DNA of 64,000 nucleotides, taken from positions 1,240,001 to 1,304,000 of the forward strand of contig NZ_JAHXZN010000001.1 in assembly GCF_019429485.1 (NCBI RefSeq). Direction: 5' to 3'. Source of the stretch: Sphingomonas citri. GTDB taxonomy: Bacteria > Pseudomonadota > Alphaproteobacteria > Sphingomonadales > Sphingomonadaceae. The notes below the pieces were generated by a model. That model was not told the DNA's origin. It saw only the letters and a program-made list of their open reading frames with translations, and did not search any database. Within the stretch, counting starts at the first letter, position 1. Each line of letters begins with the position of its first letter. The translations under genes were made by a program, and so were the position numbers. Below, one piece after another: positions 52,059 through 60,248 of the stretch.

Positions 52059-52952
52059 ATGGACCGGCTCGATGCGATGGCCTTGTGCGTGGCAGCAGTG
52101 GAGGAAGGCTCGCTCGCGGGCGGGGCGCGCCGCTGCGGTCGCTCGCCGGCCGCGGTAACCCGCGCGGTCGCGATGCTGGAGCGCCTCGCGGGCGAGCCGC
52201 TGCTGCTGCGCTCGACGCGCCGGCTCCACGTCACTCCATCGGGTGAGCGCCAACTCGCCGTATGGCGCGACGTCCTCGCCCAGCTGCGCGGCATCGCCTC
52301 GGACCAGACCGGCGATGGCCTGAGCGGCCGGATCGTGCTCACCGCCCCCGAATTGTTCGGGCGACTGAAGGTGATGCCCGTGGTCGAGACCTTCCTGACC
52401 GAACATCCGGGCGTCTCGGCGCGCGTGCTGCTGTTGAATCGGCTGGTAGACCTGATCGGCGAGGGCGTCGACGTCGCGGTGCGACTGGCGCCGCTATCGG
52501 ATTCGACGTTGCACGCGGTCCGACTGGGCGAGGTACGAACGCTGCTCTGCGCCGCCCCTGACTATCTAGGACGCCGCGGCGCTCCCGCCACGCCGGCCGA
52601 CCTGGAGTCTCACGCGTGCATCGGGCTGAACGCCGACGGTGATCGGGAGCTATGGTCGTTCGCGACGCCGGCCGGCCGGGCCCGCTCGGTCAGCGTACGA
52701 ACTCGCCTCAGCGTCAACAACGCCGGTGCCGCGATCGACGCCGCGCTGCGCGGCCAGGGGATCGTGCGCGTTCGCTCGTACCAGGTGGGCGAACACCTTG
52801 CCCGCGGCCACCTCGTCCGCCTGCTTCCCGAGGCGGAGCCGGCGCCAACGCCGGTACAGCTCGTCTTCCACCCCGAGCGCGCGCGGCGAGGCGCGCTGCG
52901 CGCTTTCATCGATCACGTGACCCCGGCGTTGCGCCGGTCTTTCGTCGCGTGA
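52059..52952 (+). CDS. LysR-family transcriptional regulator
   Basis: Regulator of 297 residues. N-terminal helix-turn-helix (MDRLDAMALCVAAVEEGSLA, GGARRCGRSPAAVTRAVAML) with the usual LysR spacing, then a substrate-binding domain with RIVLTAPELFGRLKVMPVV and VDLIGEGVDVAVRLAPLSDS. This is the CrgA-like group. The ATG at 52059 begins the canonical N-terminus, so the slightly longer frame is not used. It is divergent from the alpha/beta hydrolase, the classic layout for LysR control of its neighbour. Confidence 0.9.
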   Translation: MDRLDAMALCVAAVEEGSLAGGARRCGRSPAAVTRAVAMLERLAGEPLLLRSTRRLHVTPSGERQLAVWRDVLAQLRGIASDQTGDGLSGRIVLTAPELFGRLKVMPVVETFLTEHPGVSARVLLLNRLVDLIGEGVDVAVRLAPLSDSTLHAVRLGEVRTLLCAAPDYLGRRGAPATPADLESHACIGLNADGDRELWSFATPAGRARSVSVRTRLSVNNAGAAIDAALRGQGIVRVRSYQVGEHLARGHLVRLLPEAEPAPTPVQLVFHPERARRGALRAFIDHVTPALRRSFVA

Positions 52953-53199
52953 ATCGAGCGGGAAGGGTCACGGCGGTGCGGCCGGCCGTACCACGGTTCA
53001 GCCGTCGCTCACGTGGCGACGCGGGCGCATCGCCCGATCGCCGGCCACGCTCAGGTGCAACGATGCCCGACGAGGCGTGATCCTCGACGTCCAGCCCGCG
53101 CGACGCTTCGTCTTCTCCGACATTGCGGCAGGTTGTTCGCACCTGACACGATGATGGCGCAACCGCCCCGCTCGGCTTACCGGTCGAGCCGCACTTCAA

Positions 53200-54006
53200 C
53201 TACACTGTCGGCGCCGTTCTCGCCGTCCTTAGATAGGGTCGCGCCCAGCCCAGACCGGCGAGCGTGCCCGCCGCGGGGACATATTCGCAGCCGATCCAGC
53301 CGCCGTAACCGAGCGAGTCGATGTGCGGCAGCAGCCAGACATAGTCGATTTCGCCCGTGCCGGGCTCGTGTCGTCCCGGGTTGCCGGCGATCTGGATGTG
53401 GCCGATCCGCGGCAGCAAGCGCTCGATCGAGCGCGCCACGTCACCCTCCGAGATCTGCAGGTGGTAGACATCGAACAGCAGCTTGACGTTGTCGCGCGCG
53501 ACGGCGTCGATCACCGTTAGCACCGCGTCCGAGCGATCGTAGAAATAGCCGGGCACGTCGACGCGCGTGTTGATCGGCTCCAGCACCAGCGTCACCCCCG
53601 CCTCGGCGGCGCGATCGGCCGCGTCCCTCAGCCCGGCGACGAGCGCGCGCGTCCATTCGGCGCGGTCGGCGTCGGCGGGGATCTTGCCCGCCATGGCGTG
53701 GAGCGTGGTGCACCCGGTCGCGCGCGCATAATCGAGCGCGAGCGTCACGCCGCGCGAGAACTCGTCGGCGCGTGCGGGGTCGGCGGCGAAGCCGCGCTCG
53801 CCCGCGGCCCAGTCGCCCGCGGGCAGATTGAACAGCGCGACGGCGAGCCCGTTCTGCTCTGCCGCCGAGGCGACGTCGTCCGCGCTCTCGCCATAGGGCG
53901 AGACGAACTCCACCGCCGCGAAGCCCGCATCCGCCGCGGCGGCGAAGCGATCGAGGAACGGCAGGTCGGTGAACAACATCGAGAGGTTGGCGGCGAGACG
54001 GATCAT
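53200..54006 (-). CDS. Hydroxypyruvate isomerase-like TIM-barrel protein (Hyi/OtnI family)
   Basis: Cytoplasmic isomerase of 268 residues. Candidate catalytic glutamates are Glu143 in LVLEPINTR and Glu241 in GCEYVPAAGT; DVYHLQISEGD and HIQIAGNPGRHEPGTGEIDY are the other conserved stretches. The family interconverts hydroxypyruvate and tartronate semialdehyde (Hyi) or acts on 2-oxotetronates (OtnI). Its start overlaps the glycerate kinase stop by four bases, so it is the last gene of the run that begins with the exported hydrolase at 57514. The glycerate kinase and the tartronate-semialdehyde reductase in the same region favour the Hyi role. Confidence 0.88.
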   Translation of the reverse strand: MIRLAANLSMLFTDLPFLDRFAAAADAGFAAVEFVSPYGESADDVASAAEQNGLAVALFNLPAGDWAAGERGFAADPARADEFSRGVTLALDYARATGCTTLHAMAGKIPADADRAEWTRALVAGLRDAADRAAEAGVTLVLEPINTRVDVPGYFYDRSDAVLTVIDAVARDNVKLLFDVYHLQISEGDVARSIERLLPRIGHIQIAGNPGRHEPGTGEIDYVWLLPHIDSLGYGGWIGCEYVPAAGTLAGLGWARPYLRTARTAPTV

Positions 54007-55292
54007 GCACTCTCTCCCGGCAGCACCAGCACTGCCCTGAAATCGTTGACGTTGGTACGTGTCGGGCCGGTGACGAGCAGGTCGCCGATCGAATCGAACA
54101 GCGTCGCGCTGTCATGCCCGGCGAGCCGGGCCGCGGCATCATGCCCCATGGTGGCCGCGCGCGCGATCGTATCGGGCGCGACCAGCGCGCCGGCGGCGCG
54201 GCTGGCGCCGTCCTCGCCGTCGGTGTCCGCCGCGATCGCCCACACGCGCGCATCACCGTCGAGCGCGCAGGCGAGCGCGAGCGCGAACTCGGTGTTGCGC
54301 CCGCCGCGGCCGTGATCGCCGCCGTTGAGCGTCACGGTGGTCTCCCCCCCGGACAGCAGCACGGTCGGGATCGCCACCGCGCGCGCCGCCAGCCGCGCCA
54401 TCTCGCGCCCGAGCGCGTGGCTCTCGCCCTCCAGATCGTCGCCGAGCACGACCGGCTCGATCCCGAGGTCGCGCGCCGCCGCCGCCGCCGCCGCGAGCAT
54501 CCCCGCTGGCGTGCTCGCCAGCCGCACGTCGGGCGGCTCGGTCGCGGGCGGCGCGGGGAGAACGCAGCCGAGCCGCGCCGCCACCGCGGGCGGCAACCGC
54601 TCGCCGAGCAGCGCGATCACCGGGGTGAGATCGATCTGCGCGGTCGAATCGGGGACCGACGGCCCCGAGGCGATGGCGGCGACGTCGTCGCCGGGAATGT
54701 CGCTGATCGCGATGGTGACGACGCGGGCGGGCCTCGCCGCCGCGAGCAGCTTGCCCCCCTTGATCGCGGAAAGTCGACGCCGCACCGTGTTCATCGTCCG
54801 AATGTCGAGCCCCGAGGCGAGCAGCAGGCGGCTCACTTCCTGCTTGTCGGCGAGGGTGATACCCGGCGCGGGCAGCGCCAGCACCGACGAGCCGCCGCCG
54901 GAGATCAGCACCAGGGCGAGGTCCTCCGCGCCGAGCCCCTCCACCGCGGCGAGCACCGCGCGCGCCGCCGCCTCGCTCGCGGCGTCGGGGACCGGATGCG
55001 CCGCCTCGCGCACCGCGATCCGGCCCGCCGGCATCGCATAGCCATAGGGTACGACGACCACGCCCGAGAGATCGACGTCGCCCCACGCCGCGTCGACCGC
55101 CGCGGCCATCGCCGCCGCCGCCTTGCCCGCGCCGACGACGACGCAGCGCCCGAGCGGCGGCGCCGGGAGATGGCGTGGCAGCACCCGCGCGGGATCGGCG
55201 CTCGCCACCGCGACGTCGAACAGCCGGCGCAGCGCGGCGCGCGCGGCGGCATCGTCCCAGCCGCGGTCGAGCGGCAGCGACGCCGCGCTCAC
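54003..55292 (-). CDS. Glycerate 2-kinase (GckA/TtuD, MOFRL family)
   Basis: Cytoplasmic kinase of 429 residues making 2-phosphoglycerate from D-glycerate. RCVVVGAGKAAAAMA near the N-terminus, LVLISGGGSSVLALP in the middle and LLSGGETTVTLNGGDHGRGG followed by RNTEFALALA in the MOFRL domain are diagnostic; older databases call the family hydroxypyruvate reductase. It starts with GTG at 55292, overlapping the stop of the exported hydrolase by four bases, and ends inside the start of the Hyi-like gene. This links an exported carbohydrate-active protein directly to entry of a three-carbon acid into glycolysis. Confidence 0.92.
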   Translation of the reverse strand: MSAASLPLDRGWDDAAARAALRRLFDVAVASADPARVLPRHLPAPPLGRCVVVGAGKAAAAMAAAVDAAWGDVDLSGVVVVPYGYAMPAGRIAVREAAHPVPDAASEAAARAVLAAVEGLGAEDLALVLISGGGSSVLALPAPGITLADKQEVSRLLLASGLDIRTMNTVRRRLSAIKGGKLLAAARPARVVTIAISDIPGDDVAAIASGPSVPDSTAQIDLTPVIALLGERLPPAVAARLGCVLPAPPATEPPDVRLASTPAGMLAAAAAAARDLGIEPVVLGDDLEGESHALGREMARLAARAVAIPTVLLSGGETTVTLNGGDHGRGGRNTEFALALACALDGDARVWAIAADTDGEDGASRAAGALVAPDTIARAATMGHDAAARLAGHDSATLFDSIGDLLVTGPTRTNVNDFRAVLVLPGESA

Positions 55293-57514
55293 GCCAGGTC
55301 CACCGCGACGACCTCGTGGAGCGCGACCCGGGGCACCTCGACGATCAGACGGTCGCGGTCGCGGCGGAAGCGCGCGTCCTGCTCGGCCTCGAGCAGCCGC
55401 ACCCGCGCGGGCGTCGCGCTCGGCGGCAGTCGGAGCGTCACCTGATATGGCCCGGCGGGCAGCACCTCGCGCATATAGCCGCGCATCGCCATCGGGTTGG
55501 TGAGGTTGACGAGATGCGCCGCGAGCGAGCGTCGCTGACGCCAGTAGGCGATGTCGAGCAGTCCGGGCCCGCTCACCTCCAGCGGCGGCGCAGAGTCGCT
55601 CGCCCAGCGCACCGCATTGGCGAGCAGGGTGAGGTGATCGCCGGTCGAATTCTCCCAGAAGGTGCGGTCGAGATCGAACGGGAAATAGACCACGCGGCCT
55701 CTCCCAAATCGGCCCGCGAACACCATCGGCGTGTCGGTCTGGCGCGTCGCGGTATAGACCTTCTCCATTGGCAGGTCGGGGTAGCTCGGCACCAGCGTGA
55801 ACGGCGCGGGCGCGGCGCCGGCGCGCGCGCGAACGTGGACCCGCCGGGTGCCCCCCATGATGCGCGGCGTATCGTCCAGACCCGCGGTGAGCGGGTGCGG
55901 CCCGCGCACGCTGAGGTAGCTGTTGGGCACGCGCTGGTCGACGCGACCGGCGAAGTCGCAGCCGAACAGGTCGGCGAGGCCGAAGTTCGCGCGCCGCTTG
56001 CCCCATTCGTCGTACAGCGAGGTCTCGTGCGTCGCCACCAGCGCGCCGCCGCGCTCGACATAGCCGCGCAGCGCGGCGCATTGCGCGTCGGACAGAGCGG
56101 CGATGTTGGGCAGCACGATCGCCTGGTAGCGGTCGATCGCGGCCGGCTCGAGCAGCCGCTCGTCGACGAAAGCGAAGGGCACGCGCGCCTCGACCAGCGC
56201 CTGGTAGAATCCATTGACCGCGTCGTCCGATCCGCCGCGGAGCGACTGAGCGTCCTGCGGCCCGCCCGCGCCGCCGCCGACCGGCTCGGCTACATAATAG
56301 GTCGAGGTCTGCGCGGAATGCAGCATCGCCACGCGCGCGAGATTCTCGGTGTTGCGAAAATAGGCCTCGTGGCGCGCGTGCCACGCGTAGGAATCGGCGA
56401 CCGCGGGCACCCAGCGCTTGTCGAACACCTCGGCCTTGAACTTGGTCATCCATGGGCGAAAGCCGTGCGCCAGGCCGTCGTGCAGATAGGCGCGAATCTC
56501 GGTGGGCGCCTGCACCGAATCCATGAAGCGATAGGGGGTCGCGGTCTCACCCACCGCGAAGATGCCGCTGACCGGGCGGTCGGGCATCAGGCAGGCGGTC
56601 TCCTTGGCGCTGCGACCGTTGAGCCAGGCGGGCGCGTTGCCGCTGCGCGCCTGGCGATCGGCGAACAGCGCGCGCGCGGTGCGGCGGAGCCGACGCGGAT
56701 CGAGCCGACCCCAGGTGCCCGGCGTGAAGAAGGCGCGCGGGTTGGCGGCGGTGACCGTCTTGTTCCAGGCGTCGAGCTGCGCGTAGCGGACCTCGTCGTC
56801 CCACACGAGATAGGCGCGCACCGCGGGATCGGCGACGTCGGTGAGCGCGGCCGGGATGGCGCGACCGCTCGCGGCGCGGAACTTCGTGGTGCAGACGTCG
56901 CAGTGACAGATCCCCGCGCTGCCCGCCCAGCGATTGCCGAACACCCCGTCCACCGGGTAACGCGAGACGATCTCGCGCAGCACCTGCGGCATCCACTCGA
57001 ACGTCACCGGCCCGTTGGGGCAGGTGAGGTACAGTTCCGGGTCGGCCGGGTGGCGCTTGGGCTGGCCGCTCGCGTCGCGCGCGACCCAGCCGGGTTGCGC
57101 GGCGAGCACGTCGGCGCGCATCGCGTGCGGATCGACACGCGCCAGCACGCGGATGTCCATCGCCTTCGCCTCCTGCACCAGCTCGCCGAACATGTCGCCG
57201 CCGCCGAGGAAGGGGCTGCGATAATGGTGCGGCACCTCGGTCGGGTAGAAAGCGGTGACGCCGCCGGCGCTGAGGCACACGCCCTGCGTGCGCGTGCGGC
57301 GCAGGAAGTCGAGCCAGAACGCCTTGTCGTAGCGGCCGGGATCATCCTCGGTCGCGCAGATCTGCACCCAGCGCATCGGCTCCCATTCCCACCCGGCGCC
57401 GGGAGCCTGCGCCTCCCCGGGTGCCGCCGGGGCCGCCGCCACCCCGAGCGCGGCGGCACCGCCGATCACCGCACGGCGGTCCAGCACCGGACCCCGGGCT
57501 TCGCTCTCGTCCAT
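55289..57514 (-). CDS. Exported GHL6/beta-galactosidase-trimerisation-type glycosidase (copy 1)
   Basis: Protein of 741 residues with a Tat-type leader (LDRRAVIGGAAALGVAAA). A barrel follows: VQICATEDDPGRYDKAFWLD, TGFYP-like VTAFYPTEVPHHYRSP, LARVDPHAMRADV and VDGVFGNRW. A Cys cluster, GICHCDVCTTKF, is similar to the zinc site of GH42 enzymes. The second half has a class-I glutamine-amidotransferase-like trimerisation domain (IVLPNIAALSDAQCAALRGY, VERGGALVATHETSLYDE) and a final beta domain. Such proteins are annotated as hypothetical glycosyl hydrolase 6 or beta-galactosidase trimerisation; no substrate is established that I know of. It is co-translated with glycerate kinase and divergent from the permease gene. 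A paralogue lies at 60249-62396. Confidence 0.78.
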   Translation of the reverse strand: MDESEARGPVLDRRAVIGGAAALGVAAAPAAPGEAQAPGAGWEWEPMRWVQICATEDDPGRYDKAFWLDFLRRTRTQGVCLSAGGVTAFYPTEVPHHYRSPFLGGGDMFGELVQEAKAMDIRVLARVDPHAMRADVLAAQPGWVARDASGQPKRHPADPELYLTCPNGPVTFEWMPQVLREIVSRYPVDGVFGNRWAGSAGICHCDVCTTKFRAASGRAIPAALTDVADPAVRAYLVWDDEVRYAQLDAWNKTVTAANPRAFFTPGTWGRLDPRRLRRTARALFADRQARSGNAPAWLNGRSAKETACLMPDRPVSGIFAVGETATPYRFMDSVQAPTEIRAYLHDGLAHGFRPWMTKFKAEVFDKRWVPAVADSYAWHARHEAYFRNTENLARVAMLHSAQTSTYYVAEPVGGGAGGPQDAQSLRGGSDDAVNGFYQALVEARVPFAFVDERLLEPAAIDRYQAIVLPNIAALSDAQCAALRGYVERGGALVATHETSLYDEWGKRRANFGLADLFGCDFAGRVDQRVPNSYLSVRGPHPLTAGLDDTPRIMGGTRRVHVRARAGAAPAPFTLVPSYPDLPMEKVYTATRQTDTPMVFAGRFGRGRVVYFPFDLDRTFWENSTGDHLTLLANAVRWASDSAPPLEVSGPGLLDIAYWRQRRSLAAHLVNLTNPMAMRGYMREVLPAGPYQVTLRLPPSATPARVRLLEAEQDARFRRDRDRLIVEVPRVALHEVVAVDLA

Positions 57515-57750
57515 GTTCCTCTCCCCATCTGGAATAGTGGCTAATCTTTCTTACCATGGCCCGCAAGGGTGAAGAATCGCCGGGTAGAATGTTGCACGTC
57601 GCTACATTCGTGCGACCGGAGCCGGGTCGAACAAAGCGCATCATGTAAATGATTTTGGCTAACTCAACTATCCAATTGATCAGCTTGTGGCACTGTCCTA
57701 TCCAATCGGCCCGACGCCCACAGGCGCGGGGTCAGCGAGGGGAGAAGGAC
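57515..57750. promoter_or_regulatory. Divergent control region between GHL6-type gene and lactate/glycolate permease
   Basis: This 236-base gap is AT-rich for the window. Two direct repeats are visible: TGGCTAA at 57538-57544 and 57656-57662, and CTATCCAAT at 57668-57676 and 57698-57706 (30 bases, about three helical turns, apart). The second pair lies 45-83 bases before the permease ATG. These are candidates for the binding sites of the GntR/FCD regulator encoded at 59389-60183. No clean promoter hexamers were found. Confidence 0.4.
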
Positions 57751-59346
57751 ATGTTCCACCAACAGGTGACGCCCGTGGCGGGTGCGCTGCTGCCGTCCTT
57801 CCTCGTCGCCGCGCTGCCGATCGCCACCGTGCTCCTGCTGCTCGGCGTGCTGCGACGCCCGGCGTGGCAGGCGTCGCTCGCCGGCCTCGCGGTCGCGCTG
57901 CTGCTCGCGGTGATGGTGTGGCGATTGCCCACCGGCCTCGCGCTCAACAGCGTCGCCGCCGGCGCCACCTTCGCCGCCTGGCCGGTGATGTGGATCGTGC
58001 TCAACGCGCTGCTGCTCTACAATGTCGCGGTCGCCTCGGGCAGCTTCGCGGCGTTCAGCGCCTGGATGGTGCGGCACCTGCCCAACGACCGTCGCGTGGC
58101 GCTGATCGTCATCGGCTTCTCCTTCGGCTGCCTGCTCGAGGGCGTCGCCGGCTTCGGCACGCCGATCGCGATCACCAGCGCGCTGCTGGTCACGCTCGGC
58201 TTCCCCGCGGTGGAGGCGATCGTCTTCACCCTGATGTTCAACACCGCGCCGGTCGCGTTCGGCGCGCTGGGATCGCCGATCATCACGCTCGGCGCGGTGA
58301 CCCAGCTGCACGACGTCGCGCTGGGGGCGATGGTCGGGCGCCAGCTACCGCTCATCGCGCTGCTGCTGCCCTTCTACGTCATCGCGGTCTACGGCGGCGT
58401 GCGCGCGGTGCGCGGCGTATGGCCGGTGCTGCTGGTCGCGGGCGGGTCGTTCGCGACGATGCAGTTCGTCTCGTCGAACTTCCTCGGCTACGCGTTGACC
58501 GACGTGCTGTCGTCGCTCGCCTCGCTGATCTGCACGCTGGTGTTCGTCAAGCTGTGGCGGTTCGCGCCCGATCCCGCCTTCGCGCTGCGTCCGGCCGAGG
58601 ACCTGCCCGCCGCCGCCGGTGCCGGGCTGAAGGGCTGGCTGCCGTGGATCGTGCTCTCGGTGACGGTGATCCTGTGGGTGCACCTGAAGGTGAGCGCGCT
58701 GGGCGAGTTCAAGCTCGACTGGCCGGGGCTGCACGAGGCGATCTTCATCACCACCTATGGCAAGGCCTATGCCGCGGTTTGGTCGTTCCAGCCGCTCGCC
58801 ACCGGCACCGCCATCCTGGTGGCCACGATCATCACCGCGCTACTGGTGCGGCTGACGCGCGCGCAGCTCGCCGCGGCGGCGCGCCAGACGCTGCGGCAGA
58901 TCCGGCTGCCGCTGGCCACCACGATGACGATCGTGGGGCTGGCCTATCTGATGAACTATTCGGGCATGGCCTATACGCTGGGGGTCGGCGTCGCCTCGGT
59001 GGGGCCGCTGTTCCCGCTGCTGTCGGCCTTCCTCGGCTGGCTCGCGGTGTTCCTGTCGGGCAGCGACACGTCGGGCAACGCGCTGTTCGGGAACCTGCAG
59101 GTGGTGGCGGCGCGCCAGCTCGATCTCGATCCGGTGCTGATGGCGGCGACCAACGCCTCGGGCGGCGTGCTCGGCAAGATGATCTCGCCGCAGAACATCG
59201 CCACCGGCACCAGCACCACCGACTGCCGCGGCCACGAGGGGACGATCCTGGCGCGCACCTTCAAGCACAGCGTGGCGCTGACGCTGCTGCTCGGCGTGAT
59301 CGTGATGGTGCAGCAGCACCTGCTGCCGGGCTTGATCCCGGGCTGA
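57751..59346 (+). CDS. LctP-family lactate/glycolate permease
   Basis: Inner-membrane transporter of 531 residues with about fourteen segments. Characteristic stretches are GVAGFGTPIAITSALLVTLG, FNTAPVAFGALGSPI, VGLAYLMNYSGMAYTLGVG and FLSGSDTSGNALFGNLQ followed by NASGGVLGKMISPQNIATG. The ATG at 57751 follows GGGGAGAAGG. The family imports L- and D-lactate and glycolate. It is divergent from the GHL6-type hydrolase and convergent with the GntR/FCD regulator gene, whose family often controls lactate or glycolate genes (LldR, GlcC). The substrate here should be a hydroxy acid; which one is not decided by sequence. Confidence 0.92.
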   Translation: MFHQQVTPVAGALLPSFLVAALPIATVLLLLGVLRRPAWQASLAGLAVALLLAVMVWRLPTGLALNSVAAGATFAAWPVMWIVLNALLLYNVAVASGSFAAFSAWMVRHLPNDRRVALIVIGFSFGCLLEGVAGFGTPIAITSALLVTLGFPAVEAIVFTLMFNTAPVAFGALGSPIITLGAVTQLHDVALGAMVGRQLPLIALLLPFYVIAVYGGVRAVRGVWPVLLVAGGSFATMQFVSSNFLGYALTDVLSSLASLICTLVFVKLWRFAPDPAFALRPAEDLPAAAGAGLKGWLPWIVLSVTVILWVHLKVSALGEFKLDWPGLHEAIFITTYGKAYAAVWSFQPLATGTAILVATIITALLVRLTRAQLAAAARQTLRQIRLPLATTMTIVGLAYLMNYSGMAYTLGVGVASVGPLFPLLSAFLGWLAVFLSGSDTSGNALFGNLQVVAARQLDLDPVLMAATNASGGVLGKMISPQNIATGTSTTDCRGHEGTILARTFKHSVALTLLLGVIVMVQQHLLPGLIPG

Positions 59347-59388
59347 CGGCACGGCGGTGCCGCGGATCGGCGGCGCACCGCTTCGGCG

Positions 59389-60183
59389 CTAGACCTCCGC
59401 CGCGCCGCGCCGCCGCGGCGCGACGATGTCGCCGCGGGCGAGCCGCCGGATGCTCGCTTCCAGCCGGCGTTCCGCCTCCTGGATCTCGCGCTGGGTCCGC
59501 ATCGCGGTGGTCATGTGAAGCCGCGCCGCGGCGCGCGCCGCCTCGATCTCGCCCGCCATGATCGCGTCGTAGATCGCCTGATGCTCGCGCAGCTGCGAGT
59601 CCTTCTCGCGCCGATGCTCGTAGAGGTTCTTGCGGTTGAGATAGACGTTCGAGCGCAGGATGCCCTCGATGCTGCGCATGAAGTGCAGCATCATCAGATT
59701 GTGGCTCGCTTCGTAGATGGCGAAGTGGAACTCGGCGTCGGTGCGCGCGATCTCGTCGACGTCCTGCGCCTCGTGCGCCGCCACCATCGCGGCGAAGCAG
59801 CGCGTGATCGCCTCGCGGTCGACCGGGGAGGCGCGCTCGGCCGCGAAGGCGGCGGCAGCGGCCTCCATCTCGGCGCGCAGCTCGAGACAGTCGAGCCGCG
59901 CCTCGGGCGTGTCCATCAGCTGGATCAGCGGGTCGCGCAGGCTCTTGCCGATCTGGTCGCTGACGTATGCGACGCCCTGCGCGTTGGTGGTGAGCAGGCC
60001 GGCGGCGATCAGCTTGTCCAGCGCCTCGCGCAGCGAGGGGCGCGATACGTCCAGCTTGGCGGAGAGCTCGCGCTCCGACAGCAGCCGCTCGCCCGGGCGC
60101 AACGCCCCTTCCAGGATCATCTGCTGGACATGCTCGGCGATCGCGTCGGCCAGCTTGGCGGGGCGGAGCGAGGGCGCGTTCAT
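59389..60183 (-). CDS. GntR-family regulator with FCD domain
   Basis: Regulator of 264 residues. Winged helix at 8-75 (LADAIAEHVQQMILEGALRP, GERLLSERELSAKLDVSRPS, LREALDKLIAAGLL) and an all-helical FCD domain with LELRAEMEAAAAAFAAERA, TDAEFHFAIYEASHN and a later LREHQAIYDAIMAGEIEAA; the Asp and His residues in these motifs form the metal/ligand site. The length and look fit the PdhR/LldR/GlcC group. The ATG at 60183 gives the normal N-terminus. It follows the second GHL6-type gene by 65 bases on the same strand and probably controls both that operon and the lctP/GHL6 divergent promoter. Confidence 0.9.
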   Translation of the reverse strand: MNAPSLRPAKLADAIAEHVQQMILEGALRPGERLLSERELSAKLDVSRPSLREALDKLIAAGLLTTNAQGVAYVSDQIGKSLRDPLIQLMDTPEARLDCLELRAEMEAAAAAFAAERASPVDREAITRCFAAMVAAHEAQDVDEIARTDAEFHFAIYEASHNLMMLHFMRSIEGILRSNVYLNRKNLYEHRREKDSQLREHQAIYDAIMAGEIEAARAAARLHMTTAMRTQREIQEAERRLEASIRRLARGDIVAPRRRGAAEV

Positions 60184-60248
60184 CGGGAAGAGCCTGGCAG
60201 CATGGCAGGAATATAGCGCCGCGCGAGGCGTGCCGGAAGGACGAAGGC

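Noticed and set aside
52906..53199. 97-residue minus-strand open frame between the LysR and Hyi-like genes
   Set aside because: Composition (Arg, Ser, Gly, Thr without hydrophobic core) and lack of a ribosome site look like a GC-rich shadow frame; no motif recognised.
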